From the NCBI GenBank assembly GCA_023399635.1, contig JAEWOP010000112.1, positions 1-8,760 on the forward strand: 8,760 bases of DNA. The letters are read 5' to 3'. This DNA is from Pseudomonadota bacterium. Its GTDB lineage: Bacteria; Pseudomonadota; Alphaproteobacteria; Rhizobiales; Rhizobiaceae. The notes under the pieces were generated by a model. The model was not told the DNA's origin, did not search any database, and saw only the letters and a list, made by a program, of their open reading frames with translations. Both the position numbers and the translations under genes were made by a program. Below are positions 1 to 5,594 of the stretch, one piece after another; the first letter of the stretch is position 1, and each line of letters begins with the position of its first letter.

Positions 1-2
1 AG

Positions 3-77
3 TGGCACGCCCTAGGGGAGTCGAACCCCTCTTTCCAGAATGAAAATCTGGCGTCCTAACCGATAGACGAAGGGCGC
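3..77 (-). tRNA. tRNA-Glu (UUC), copy 1
   Basis: Read on the minus strand, this folds as a complete cloverleaf. The 7-bp acceptor stem GCGCCCT/AGGGCGT has a terminal G-U pair, the anticodon stem is CCAGA/TCTGG, and the loop TTTTCAT carries anticodon TTC. The T arm is GGGTTCGACTCCC-like, and discriminator G is followed by an encoded CCA. It is 75 nt long and identical to the second copy at 241-315. It delivers glutamate to GAA/GAG codons and, in alphaproteobacteria, also feeds tetrapyrrole synthesis through glutamyl-tRNA reductase (established knowledge). It has its own promoter. Confidence 0.97.
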
Positions 78-92
78 GTGCTTGTGGCGCCC

Positions 93-121
93 TTATAGTC
101 AGGGTGTAGGTTCACCGCAAG
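93..121 (-). promoter_or_regulatory. Promoter of tRNA-Glu copy 1
   Basis: On the minus strand a -35 CTTGCG (116-121) and a -10 CTATAA (93-98) are separated by exactly 17 bp. The -10 ends 15 bp before the first tRNA base. This matches the rhizobial sigma-70 consensus CTTGAC-N17-CTATAT. The same two hexamers with the same spacing occur in front of the second tRNA-Glu. Confidence 0.75.
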
Positions 122-240
122 CAGGAAAACGTAGTTCATTGCCAAAAACGGATGAAAATTTCCCGCTCTCGATCGCACGCCATGGATCAAGCCCCGACGC
201 AATTTGTCGAGCATGGTCAATGACTTGAAAAGGGGGTAAG

Positions 241-315
241 TGGCACGCCCTAGGGGAGTCGAACCCCTCTTTCCAGAATGAAAATCTGGCGTCCTAACCG
301 ATAGACGAAGGGCGC
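241..315 (-). tRNA. tRNA-Glu (UUC), copy 2
   Basis: This gene is identical in sequence and structure to the copy at 3-77, with anticodon TTC, G-U closing pair and encoded CCA. Identity continues a few bases beyond the gene on both sides, giving 81-bp repeats at 1-81 and 239-319, after which the flanks diverge. The copies are 238 bp apart, on the same strand, each with its own promoter, so they are a recent or gene-converted tandem duplication and not one long tRNA operon. Confidence 0.97.
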
Positions 316-330
316 GTGCGGTGAGCGACC

Positions 331-359
331 TTATAGAGGGGTGATTGGGAACCCGCAAG
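331..359 (-). promoter_or_regulatory. Promoter of tRNA-Glu copy 2
   Basis: On the minus strand a -35 CTTGCG (354-359), a 17-bp spacer and a -10 CTATAA (331-336) lie 15 bp upstream of the tRNA. Hexamers and spacing are the same as for copy 1 although the spacer differs, which suggests selection on the promoter elements. Confidence 0.75.
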
Positions 360-433
360 CTTGAAATCGCGCTTTCCTGCAAAAAAATGACAGCTTGAAT
401 AGAGGCGCTAAGTAAGGGCTAAGCTCATCTAAA

Positions 434-937
434 TCAGCAGCTTAGCGGAACGCCATCTTCGGCCCTTCCGCAGGATCCTGGCGTATAGGTTTCGGTAGGC
501 GCCGGTGCGCTGAACATGCTGCCTGCTGTGGCATTGACACTTCCCGTTGCAGCGGGAGCGGTAGGTGCCGCCACGGTCGCCTGAGGCTGTGGAGAAGGCT
601 GTCCCGAAGAAGAGAAGATGCTGACGCTGCCGGCGCGGATGCCTGTTGATTGGGTAACCAATCCCGCTACGCCGGATCCAGGTGGGGCGGGGGCGCTGCT
701 TGCGTTCGCGTATGTGGCTTCCTGTGCGGAAGCGGATGCCACGACCGGATCCACATAGGGGCTCGCGCCTGAAGTATCGGTATCAGCAGGTTTGGCTGCA
801 GCGGCGGTGCCGGCCTCTGCGGGGTTTGCATCGACTTGACCCTTGCCGGCAGTTGCGCAGCCTGAAAGGCTGGCGAGGATCAGTCCGACGGTCGAGAGGA
901 TCCTACATTGGGTTCCAACGCGCGCGGATTGACCCAT
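434..937 (-). CDS. Small putative lipoprotein, Ala/Pro/Ser-rich
   Basis: With the start at 937 the protein is 167 aa. The N-terminus MGQSARVGTQ is followed by a hydrophobic stretch (about residues 12-24) and a good lipobox LSGC with Cys27, so it should be exported by Sec and lipid-anchored. The rest is low-complexity Ala/Pro/Ser/Thr sequence, as in periplasmic or surface-exposed linkers. It ends in a short tail with two cysteines (CGRAEDGVPLSC). I recognise no family. The start is uncertain: an in-frame ATG at 970 would add 11 residues, and neither start has a clear Shine-Dalgarno. The longer reading from 1057 runs into the upstream gene and is unlikely. It lies 53-86 bp behind the glyoxalase gene on the same strand and may be co-transcribed with it. 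Confidence 0.72.
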   Translation of the reverse strand: MGQSARVGTQCRILSTVGLILASLSGCATAGKGQVDANPAEAGTAAAAKPADTDTSGASPYVDPVVASASAQEATYANASSAPAPPGSGVAGLVTQSTGIRAGSVSIFSSSGQPSPQPQATVAAPTAPAATGSVNATAGSMFSAPAPTETYTPGSCGRAEDGVPLSC

Positions 938-1023
938 GGATCGTATCAGGCGGGTTTGTTCGCGAATCATGGAAGAAGGGTGAGCCGGCCGCCCGACAAG
1001 TGCAAGCGGCCGCGTGAACCGTG

Positions 1024-1464
1024 TTACCAGCTGCCGGTGTTTTCCATGGACGACCATGGTTCAGTTGGCGCAAGTGCCGCCCCTTTTTGCAGGATCTCGA
1101 TCGAGATCCCGTCGGGTGAGCGAACAAACGCCATATTGCCATCACGTGGTGGCCTGTTGATGGTCACGCCGTTGTCCATCAGCTTGCGGCAATAGGCGTA
1201 GATATCATCGACCTCGTAGGCGAGGTGACCGAAATTTCTTCCCCCCGTGTAATCCTCCGGATCCCAATTGTAGGTCAACTCAATGCAGGGCGCTTTGCTT
1301 TCGCGTGCGGCGTCAACGTCTTCCGGGGCCGCAAGGAAGATCAGCGTGAACCGTCCCTTCTCGTTCTCAATGCGTCGAACCTCCTCCAATCCCATCAGGT
1401 CGGCATAAAAGCGCATGGAAGCATCGAGGTCCTTCACGCGGACCATGGTATGAAGGTAACGCAT
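1024..1464 (-). CDS. gloA: Lactoylglutathione lyase (glyoxalase I), VOC family
   Basis: Glyoxalase I isomerises the hemithioacetal of methylglyoxal and glutathione to S-lactoylglutathione in the cytoplasm, the first step of methylglyoxal detoxification. The 146-aa protein has two beta-alpha-beta-beta-beta halves typical of the vicinal oxygen chelate fold. It keeps the four expected metal ligands of the family: His5 (MRYLHTMVRV), Glu62 (CIELTYN), His80 (FGHLAYEV) and Glu123 (GISIEILQ). The E. coli enzyme is about 135 aa, so this is full length with a short C-terminal extension. The start at 1464 is chosen because an AGGAG (1476-1480) sits 11 bases upstream and because family members begin at this MRY/MRL position. 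The open frame extends to 1557 but that extension has no family match. The gene diverges from the cold-shock gene. Confidence 0.93.
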   Translation of the reverse strand: MRYLHTMVRVKDLDASMRFYADLMGLEEVRRIENEKGRFTLIFLAAPEDVDAARESKAPCIELTYNWDPEDYTGGRNFGHLAYEVDDIYAYCRKLMDNGVTINRPPRDGNMAFVRSPDGISIEILQKGAALAPTEPWSSMENTGSW

Positions 1465-1651
1465 CAGCTTTTGATCTCCTGTTTTTGTCTGCCCCCGTAT
1501 GCGAGGCGCCAGTTCGGGGCAAGCCAGAGAACATAGAAACAGTACGGATAAATCCAAGACGGGGACTTGCGCTGCAGGGTTAGCAGGATGTTAATCTACT
1601 CTTCAGAATCAGTGAACCGAGGCTGTAGCGCGTAATCGAGGGGCCGATAAA
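1465..1651. promoter_or_regulatory. Divergent intergenic region between glyoxalase and cold-shock genes
   Basis: These 187 bp separate two divergent genes and must hold both promoters. The AGGAG for the glyoxalase gene is at 1476-1480 (minus strand) and a GAGGGG for the cold-shock gene at 1638-1643. A weak candidate plus-strand promoter is CTTGCG (1566-1571) followed by GTTAAT near 1590, but the -10 match is poor. No strong hairpin was seen. Confidence 0.4.
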
Positions 1652-2230
1652 ATGGCTGACAGGTTGTCATTGAAAGGCATGGCCGAGATCGAGGACCTCG
1701 CTAGCGAGCCTGTCGATCTGATCGAGATCACCGGGGTTGTGAAATGGTTCGACGTCGCCAAGGGATTCGGCTTCATCGTTCCTGACAACGGGATGCAGGA
1801 CGTTCTTTTGCACGTAACCTGCCTTCGCCGGGACGGATACCAGACTATCCTCGAAGGAACACGAATTGTCGCCCTTATCCAACGGCGCGACAAGGGCTAC
1901 CAGGCTTTCCGTATTCTCTCCATGGACCAATCGACAGCGGTTCATCCGTCGCAGATGCCGCCGGTGCGCACCCATGTCCATGTCACGCCGACGAGCGGTC
2001 TGGAGCGCGCGCTGGTGAAGTGGTTCAATCGGACCAAGGGCTTCGGTTTCCTCACACGCGGCGAGGGCACCGAGGATATCTTCGTTCATATGGAAACACT
2101 GCGCCGCTTTGGTTTGACCGAGCTCCGGCCTGGCCAGGTTGTTCTGGTTCGCTTCGGACCGGGCGACAAGGGATTGATGGCTGCAGAAATCCATCCGGAC
2201 TCTCCCAATCCCATTAGCCGAGCCCACTGA
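1652..2230 (+). CDS. Tandem cold-shock-domain protein (two CSDs)
   Basis: This 192-aa protein carries two cold-shock domains, OB-fold modules that bind single-stranded RNA/DNA. The first (about residues 26-90) has RNP1 KGFGFI (37-42) and RNP2 DVLLHV (50-55). The second (about 117-181) has KGFGFL (129-134) and DIFVHM (142-147). Both begin with the typical VKWFN/VKWFD strand, and a linker rich in Pro and His (about 92-115) joins them. The first domain is less canonical: its RNP2 is DVLLHV instead of DVFVH. Double-CSD proteins of this size are common in Rhizobiales and act as RNA chaperones or regulators (family knowledge). The start at 1652 has a GAGGGG eight bases upstream; an ATG at 1679 is the alternative. 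The stop TGA overlaps the start of the next gene. Confidence 0.95.
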   Translation: MADRLSLKGMAEIEDLASEPVDLIEITGVVKWFDVAKGFGFIVPDNGMQDVLLHVTCLRRDGYQTILEGTRIVALIQRRDKGYQAFRILSMDQSTAVHPSQMPPVRTHVHVTPTSGLERALVKWFNRTKGFGFLTRGEGTEDIFVHMETLRRFGLTELRPGQVVLVRFGPGDKGLMAAEIHPDSPNPISRAH

Positions 2231-2706
2231 TGAGATTCCAAGTCACTACCATACTCAAAGGCGCCTTCATGGCGCTTTTTCTGCTTTTGGCGGGTGCTGC
2301 GGTCGCTCAGCAGGTATTCGAGCGTCAGGAACTGCTCATCCAGACGCAAGGCGGCAAGGCCCATACCTTCGAGGTGGAGCTGGCGCTGACGGCAGGCCAA
2401 CGTTCCCAAGGCTTGATGCATCGGCAAAGCATGCCCGCAGACCATGGCATGCTGTTCGATTTCGGTGAGAACCGACCCGTCGCCATGTGGATGAAGAACA
2501 CCCCGCTACCGCTCGATATGCTCTTTATCCAGCGCGACGGTGTCATTTCTCATATCCACAAGCGTGCAGTTCCGTTTTCCGAATCCATCATCGATTCGCG
2601 TGGTCCAGTGGCCTATGTCCTTGAACTGAATGGCGGACGGACCGATGAACTCGGCATCGGGATCGGCGACCGGGTGATCAGCAAGCGCATTGATCGAAGC
2701 AAGTGA
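2230..2706 (+). CDS. Secreted DUF192 family protein
   Basis: The 158-aa product has an N-terminal signal peptide with a hydrophobic core (about residues 12-24) and a good cleavage site AVA|QQ after residue 26. The DUF192 (COG1430) core follows, with recognisable family motifs: the 'GLM.R' element (GLMHRQSMP), 'GMLFDF', and the signature MWMKNTPLPLDMLFI around residues 86-100. The biochemical role of the family is unknown; these are small periplasmic beta-rich domains. The ATG shares its first base with the last base of the upstream TGA and no strong Shine-Dalgarno precedes it, so translation is probably coupled to the cold-shock gene. This order suggests one bicistronic mRNA. Confidence 0.93.
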   Translation: MRFQVTTILKGAFMALFLLLAGAAVAQQVFERQELLIQTQGGKAHTFEVELALTAGQRSQGLMHRQSMPADHGMLFDFGENRPVAMWMKNTPLPLDMLFIQRDGVISHIHKRAVPFSESIIDSRGPVAYVLELNGGRTDELGIGIGDRVISKRIDRSK

Positions 2707-2748
2707 GGCGGAACTCGCTTCTATGATTGAGTGTTTTGATTTTTGCAG

Positions 2749-2777
2749 TTGCAGGCTCAGGGGGAAGCGTGTATCTC
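2749..2777 (+). promoter_or_regulatory. Promoter of tRNA-Pro
   Basis: A -35 TTGCAG (2749-2754) and a -10 TATCTC (2772-2777) are separated by 17 bp and end 17 bp before the tRNA. Spacing and position mirror the two tRNA-Glu promoters, although the -10 is a weaker match. Confidence 0.5.
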
Positions 2778-2794
2778 GCTGGTCAACGTGAGAA

Positions 2795-2871
<77 letters not shown>

Positions 2872-2872
2872 T

Positions 2873-2893
2873 CTAACCCCCTGAGAGGGTTAG
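2873..2893 (+). terminator. Hairpin immediately behind tRNA-Pro
   Basis: CTAACCC (2873-2879) pairs with GGGTTAG (2887-2893) around a 7-nt loop. It is followed by GAAAATC and not by a T-tract, so it would be a weak intrinsic terminator at best. It may instead be a processing signal or part of an attachment region. Confidence 0.35.
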
Positions 2894-2927
2894 GAAAATC
2901 GGCTTAGACCAACAGCTTCCCATAATT

Positions 2928-2980
2928 ACCGCCAACAGAACCGCCAACAAAACGGTTTCCGCACCGCTAGTGTTGGCGGT
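2928..2980. repeat. ACCGCCAACA repeat cluster, putative recombinase arm sites
   Basis: The 10-mer ACCGCCAACA occurs at 2928-2937 and 2940-2949 as direct copies with a 12-bp pitch, and once inverted (TGTTGGCGGT) at 2971-2980. All copies are exact. The cluster lies 57-109 bp downstream of the tRNA-Pro CCA end. Short, iterated sites at this distance from a tRNA-borne core are how arm-type sites for tyrosine integrases or their excisionases are arranged (established knowledge). Assignment to that role here is inference, since no integrase gene is in the window. The inverted pair could also form a cruciform with a 21-nt loop. Confidence 0.55.
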
Positions 2981-2990
2981 GGCAGACGTG

Positions 2991-3010
2991 AAAAGACCCT
3001 CCGGAGAGGG
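2991..3010 (-). terminator. Intrinsic terminator of the two-small-ORF operon
   Basis: In the minus-strand transcript CCCTC pairs with GAGGG around TCCG (2997-3010) and is followed within two bases by TTTT (2991-2994). It lies 11 bp behind the TGA of the 59-codon gene. Its sequence is almost the same as the terminator at 3431-3458. Confidence 0.7.
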
Positions 3011-3021
3011 CCTCAGCGATC

Positions 3022-3201
3022 TCAGTACCTGCACGCGACATTCAACAGATCAGCACGCAGTTGGTCTAGCTCGGACACCGCCTCCATCTTCTGATGAAAC
3101 TCGACATCATCAAGACCAAGCTCCTCGATCTCACGAAACAGAATCACGATGCGAAGTTCGACAGCATCGTATATTTCAGTCGAAGTGAAGGCTCTGGTCA
3201 T
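3022..3201 (-). CDS. Small hypothetical protein, 59 aa, second gene of a coupled pair
   Basis: The 59-aa product begins MTRAFTSTEIYDAVELRIVI and ends LNVACRY. It is acidic and predicted largely helical (runs such as LFREIEELGLDD and FHQKMEAVSELDQLRADLL), with no membrane segment. I recognise no family. Support for expression is strong for so short a gene. A GGAGG-containing site (3210-3217, AGGGGAGG on the minus strand) lies eight bases before the ATG. The ATG overlaps the TGA of the upstream gene as ATGA. An intrinsic terminator follows the stop by 11 bp. It may act with the upstream 50-aa protein. The opposite strand carries a longer open frame which has no such signals. Confidence 0.68.
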   Translation of the reverse strand: MTRAFTSTEIYDAVELRIVILFREIEELGLDDVEFHQKMEAVSELDQLRADLLNVACRY

Positions 3202-3350
3202 GCTGGCGTCCTCCCCTCTACGAAATCACAGGCCGCCGTATCGATGTCTCCGAGTCGTCGTTCCAGCTTGACCATCCTGACGGCTCTGCCGACTATTTTC
3301 GCGATGTCGTCGATCGCCATGCCGATGTGTCTCAATTCCCTGGCTGCCAT
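3198..3350 (-). CDS. Small hypothetical protein, 50 aa, HTH-like, first gene of a coupled pair
   Basis: The 50-aa basic product starts MAARELRHIGMAIDDIAKIV and continues GRAVRMVKLERRLGDID. The segment around residues 11-34 has the spacing of a short helix-turn-helix (IDDIAKIVGRAVRMVKLE, with the turn at the glycine), so it could be a tiny DNA-binding regulator of resolvase-HTH type. This is inference from pattern only. AGGGAG (3357-3362) lies six bases before the ATG, an ideal ribosome binding site, and the stop overlaps the next start (ATGA). A possible promoter is TTGCTC (3410-3415) with ATATCC (3387-3392), 17 bp apart, of modest quality. The gene lies between two near-identical terminators. 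Confidence 0.68.
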   Translation of the reverse strand: MAARELRHIGMAIDDIAKIVGRAVRMVKLERRLGDIDTAACDFVEGRTPA

Positions 3351-3430
3351 GCTGTTCTCCCTGTGCGCTCGTGATCGGCGCTTGAGGGATATTTTGACCC
3401 GTATCCGAGGAGCAAATTTGGCCGACGAGA

Positions 3431-3458
3431 AAAAGTAAAGGCCCTCCGAAGAGGGCCT
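3431..3458 (-). terminator. Strong intrinsic terminator of the DUF4238 operon
   Basis: An 8-bp perfect stem, AGGCCCTC/GAGGGCCT (3439-3446 and 3451-3458), closes a UUCG tetraloop in the minus-strand transcript. It is followed by TTTACTTTTT reading toward lower coordinates. This is the best terminator in the window, with the exceptionally stable C(UUCG)G loop. It stops transcripts from the DUF4238 operon before the next minus-strand pair. Confidence 0.85.
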
Positions 3459-3499
3459 GCTCGCCTTGATCGGAGACCGACCTTGCGTAAACGGAAGGT

Positions 3500-3589
3500 T
3501 CAGCCTTCCTGTTGTCCACCCTCAGGTGGTACTGCGTTAGGGCCGACGCCCGCTGCGACCGCAGCCGCCACGCACAATGTGCCGGACAT
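3500..3589 (-). CDS. Possible 29-aa peptide behind DUF4238
   Basis: An open frame of 29 codons starts 28 bp after the DUF4238 stop and ends before the terminator at 3431-3458. The peptide has a hydrophobic N-half (MSGTLCVAAAVAAGV) and a Pro/Gly/Gln-rich tail, somewhat like a small exported or membrane peptide. No Shine-Dalgarno is visible, and an ATG-CAT-TGA triplet run sits directly upstream. Length and lack of a ribosome site make it doubtful; its position inside the operon is the main support. Confidence 0.25.
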   Translation of the reverse strand: MSGTLCVAAAVAAGVGPNAVPPEGGQQEG

Positions 3590-3617
3590 CAATGCATGAT
3601 GAAATAGCCGACGGAAA

Positions 3618-4607
3618 TCAGTCGTCGTCCTCGTCGTCGATCGTGCGCAGCGCGTCGGGATCGGCCCACAGCTCGCTACCGCGATGAAAGCTTCCGGGCT
3701 TCGCGTACATGAACTTGTCATCGTAGGCGTAGACCTGCGACTCCGCGTTATCGATGACCATGCTGTTCATCCTGGCTACCAGGCTGCCGGGCGCGTCTAC
3801 GACGCCCTCCTGTCCACCGAAGAGGCCGACCAGAGCCGCCCGACGGGTAAGCGGAAACAGGAGCATGGTGTTCTTCATACCGTGGCCGGCCGCGCGGCCG
3901 TATGGTCCTGGCATGTTGATGGTATTGCGAAGGACAACGGGATGATCGGACGTCACGTAGTCCCCAGCCTTGTCGGCGGCGATCTGGAGGACCCATTTTC
4001 GCGCAGCCAATGTCTCCAGCACCGTATCGAAGGTTTTCATCTCGAGCGCGATGTGGGTGTTCTGGTGGGTGTTGATGTCGTACTCGTCGGACTCGACGAA
4101 CTCCTTCACCCGGGCGTAGTCCTCGACCTTGATCTCGCGACGCTCGTCGGCTGGTTTCGCCGCCTGCGACCGTCGGGCGATACTCTCCCATATTTCGGGC
4201 TTGCTGACGGTCATGCGGGCGATGCCGCGGTATACCCGATCCTCGAACTCGGACCATATCTTTCGGAGCTTGGGGTTTCGGGTGGCCATCAGCGCCATCA
4301 GGTTCAGGACGATGATCCGATCCTCACCCTCGAAAGTCGCCGATTTCGCTATCCGACGGATCGCCGAGACCGCCGAACTCTCCAGATGTCCATAGGCCTC
4401 TTCAAGGGCGTTCGGGTGCTGATCGTCAGCTTCGATGCGGTTGAAGTCGCGGATCGCCGCCACGTTCCGAACCTGGGTCGTGAACGTCTTGCCCTGGCTC
4501 AGATCGGTGACAAACACTTTCGCCCTCTTGGGATAAGCTGGCGGGTACTGAGCGAAGCCGCGGAGGTAGCCCTGCGGGACGTAATGGTGGTTCCTCGTGT
4601 CGCTCAA
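3618..4607 (-). CDS. DUF4238 family protein
   Basis: The 329-aa product matches the DUF4238 family by its start, RNHHYVPQGYLRGF (residues 5-18), the hallmark HHYVPxxxLRxF. Other recognisable family elements are LEEAYGHLES (68-77), YVTSDHPVV (217-225), the FPLTRRAAL segment (251-259) and the Asn-rich region near 281-287 with the closing QVYAYDDKFMYA. The C-terminus is an acidic DEDDD tail. The length is in the usual range of about 250-350 aa. The molecular function of the family is unknown; the paired histidines suggest a metal or catalytic site, but that is inference. The start is TTG (4607-4605), one base after the stop of the upstream gene, with AAGGG just ahead, so it is translationally coupled to the basic protein. 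A long antisense frame across it is a shadow. Confidence 0.88.
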   Translation of the reverse strand: MSDTRNHHYVPQGYLRGFAQYPPAYPKRAKVFVTDLSQGKTFTTQVRNVAAIRDFNRIEADDQHPNALEEAYGHLESSAVSAIRRIAKSATFEGEDRIIVLNLMALMATRNPKLRKIWSEFEDRVYRGIARMTVSKPEIWESIARRSQAAKPADERREIKVEDYARVKEFVESDEYDINTHQNTHIALEMKTFDTVLETLAARKWVLQIAADKAGDYVTSDHPVVLRNTINMPGPYGRAAGHGMKNTMLLFPLTRRAALVGLFGGQEGVVDAPGSLVARMNSMVIDNAESQVYAYDDKFMYAKPGSFHRGSELWADPDALRTIDDEDDD

Positions 4608-4608
4608 G

Positions 4609-4884
4609 TCAGCCCTTCACGGTGTCATAGGACGACGGACGCCATGGATAGGCTTTGAACGGATTACGGATGGTCTTGCCCGGCACCTGCGGCTCGCGAG
4701 TGTCTTCGTATTTGGAGAGATCGGCTGTGGTGTCCTCTAGGATGCGCCGACCAGCTACCTTAGCCCGTATGCCCGACCTAAGAATACGATAGGCTGCGCG
4801 CTTTTCCTCGGGGGTCCGTATGACGCCCGGCAAAAGAGGATGTTTTTTTGGTTTTCTTATCTTCTTGCGCTTTGACTTCTTCAT
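4609..4884 (-). CDS. Very basic 91-aa protein, partner of DUF4238
   Basis: The product starts MKKSKRKKIRKPKKH, with ten Lys/Arg in the first 14 residues. It continues with a predicted helical middle (TPEEKRAAYRILRSGIRAKV, about residues 24-43) and a Pro/Tyr/Trp-rich tail (FKAYPWRPSSYDTVKG). The basic arm suggests nucleic-acid or ribosome binding. No family is recognised. The start at 4884 is chosen because a purine-rich AAGGGGGGAG (about 4887-4896) lies immediately upstream and the basic arm begins there; the frame is open to 4914. The gap to the DUF4238 start is one base, so the two are almost certainly made together. A regulator/effector or antitoxin/toxin relation would be speculation. Confidence 0.75.
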   Translation of the reverse strand: MKKSKRKKIRKPKKHPLLPGVIRTPEEKRAAYRILRSGIRAKVAGRRILEDTTADLSKYEDTREPQVPGKTIRNPFKAYPWRPSSYDTVKG

Positions 4885-4916
4885 GACTCCCCCCTTTTTT
4901 CGAGAATCTAGCACAG

Positions 4917-4963
4917 TTGAATCGCGTCAAGAATAGAAACACTACATGAACAATTGAGCATCG
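4917..4963 (+). promoter_or_regulatory. Repeated promoter-like module P1, copy 1
   Basis: TTGAAT (4917-4922), a 17-bp spacer and CACTAC (4940-4945) are followed by ATGAACAATTGAGCATCG (4946-4963). The layout and the block from CAC onward recur at 5547-5594. Downstream, a 23-codon frame opens with the TTG at 4954 and ends at 5025, overlapping the start of the 169-aa gene out of frame. It may be a leader peptide or the decayed equivalent of the leaderless start seen in copy 2. The segment overlaps the upstream region of the minus-strand DUF4238 operon, so the two units are divergent. Confidence 0.5.
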
Positions 4964-5017
4964 ACTTTTCCATGCTAGGTTGCCGCAATCTACGTAGGCT
5001 TGGGGAATGGGGACGTC

Positions 5018-5527
5018 ATGGCTGATAAGGATGACTACGAGCGCGCCATTGAGGCGGTGACATGGATCGAGCAGATGAAGAGCGGCTATCCGAGAACGCC
5101 CTCTGACATGCTGCTTGCCGTCAGCAAAGACGCCATGGATATCCTGGACGCCGCGGTCTCCGAAATCCCGAGCGATCTGCTGGTTGTCTCCCAAGGCACC
5201 ATGCCCGACTTTGATCTGACCGACCTAGACGAAGCGCTATCCTACGCCGCCGCCGTCGAGGGAGACGAGTCATTTCATAGCCTGGCTCGCTACCACGCCC
5301 GCCTGATGCGCGAGCATTTGTCTGAGGCAGGCCGTACTCACTTGATCGCATTCCGACAGGCGATGGCGGCAGTGGATGCCGTAGGACTGTTCGACGGCGA
5401 GAAGGTATCAGAGATCGCTCTCGAGGTGTTTCCGTCTTTGGAGGCTCGCAAGGAAGAGCTAGAGGCGCGGCGGCTCGCGCTGTCGTGGCGTCCAGAGCGT
5501 GGCGAGGATCGCGTCGTCGAACTTTAG
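5018..5527 (+). CDS. Hypothetical acidic protein, 169 aa
   Basis: The product is soluble, acidic and predicted mostly alpha-helical, with no signal peptide or membrane segment. It begins MADKDDYERAIEAVTWIEQMK, has an acidic Leu/Asp-rich middle (DFDLTDLDEAL) and ends with a charged helix (LEARKEELEARRLAL) and a VVEL tail. I recognise no family or catalytic motif. The start at 5018 (ATG, after GGGGAC) is preferred over an in-frame TTG at 5000. It lies about 66 bases behind the predicted start point of promoter module P1 copy 1. The next gene carries the second copy of the same module, so the two may be co-regulated although separately transcribed. Confidence 0.72.
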   Translation: MADKDDYERAIEAVTWIEQMKSGYPRTPSDMLLAVSKDAMDILDAAVSEIPSDLLVVSQGTMPDFDLTDLDEALSYAAAVEGDESFHSLARYHARLMREHLSEAGRTHLIAFRQAMAAVDAVGLFDGEKVSEIALEVFPSLEARKEELEARRLALSWRPERGEDRVVEL

Positions 5528-5546
5528 CTGGTGACCGCCCACGTTC

Positions 5547-5594
5547 TTGACTCTTCCACAAAACGCGAACACAACATGAACAAATGAAGCATCG
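5547..5594 (+). promoter_or_regulatory. Repeated promoter-like module P1, copy 2
   Basis: TTGACT (5547-5552), a 17-bp spacer and CACAAC (5570-5575) are followed by ATGAACAAATGAAGCATCG (5576-5594). The hexamers are in the same register as in copy 1, and from CAC onward the copies differ at only two substitutions and one inserted A. A transcript starting about seven bases after the second hexamer would begin at the ATG (5584) of the zinc-ribbon gene, which has no Shine-Dalgarno. The three-codon frame ATG-AAC-AAA-TGA (5576-5587) overlaps that ATG. Confidence 0.55.

Noticed and set aside
56..382. 108-codon minus-strand open frame
   Set aside because: It runs through both tRNA-Glu genes and their promoters.
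380..433. Terminator behind the lipoprotein gene (A-run at 381-387)
   Set aside because: A T-run exists on the minus strand, but the only nearby arms (AGCTT/AAGCT) enclose a long loop, so the hairpin is not convincing.
682..1017. 111-codon plus-strand open frame
   Set aside because: It is antisense to the lipoprotein gene and has the Arg/Trp-rich composition of a shadow frame.
1667..2227. 186-codon minus-strand open frame
   Set aside because: It is antisense to the double cold-shock-domain gene, which has both RNP motifs in each domain.
2928..2980. CRISPR array
   Set aside because: The repeats are only 10 bp, one is inverted and spacing is irregular (2 bp and 21 bp gaps), so this is not a repeat-spacer array.
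3094..3438. 114-codon plus-strand open frame
   Set aside because: It overlaps the two small minus-strand genes, which have Shine-Dalgarno sites, an ATGA overlap and a terminator; this frame has no comparable signals.
3684..4658. 324-codon plus-strand open frame
   Set aside because: It is antisense to the DUF4238 gene, has no family features, and also crosses the one-base junction between two minus-strand genes. High GC keeps opposite frames open.
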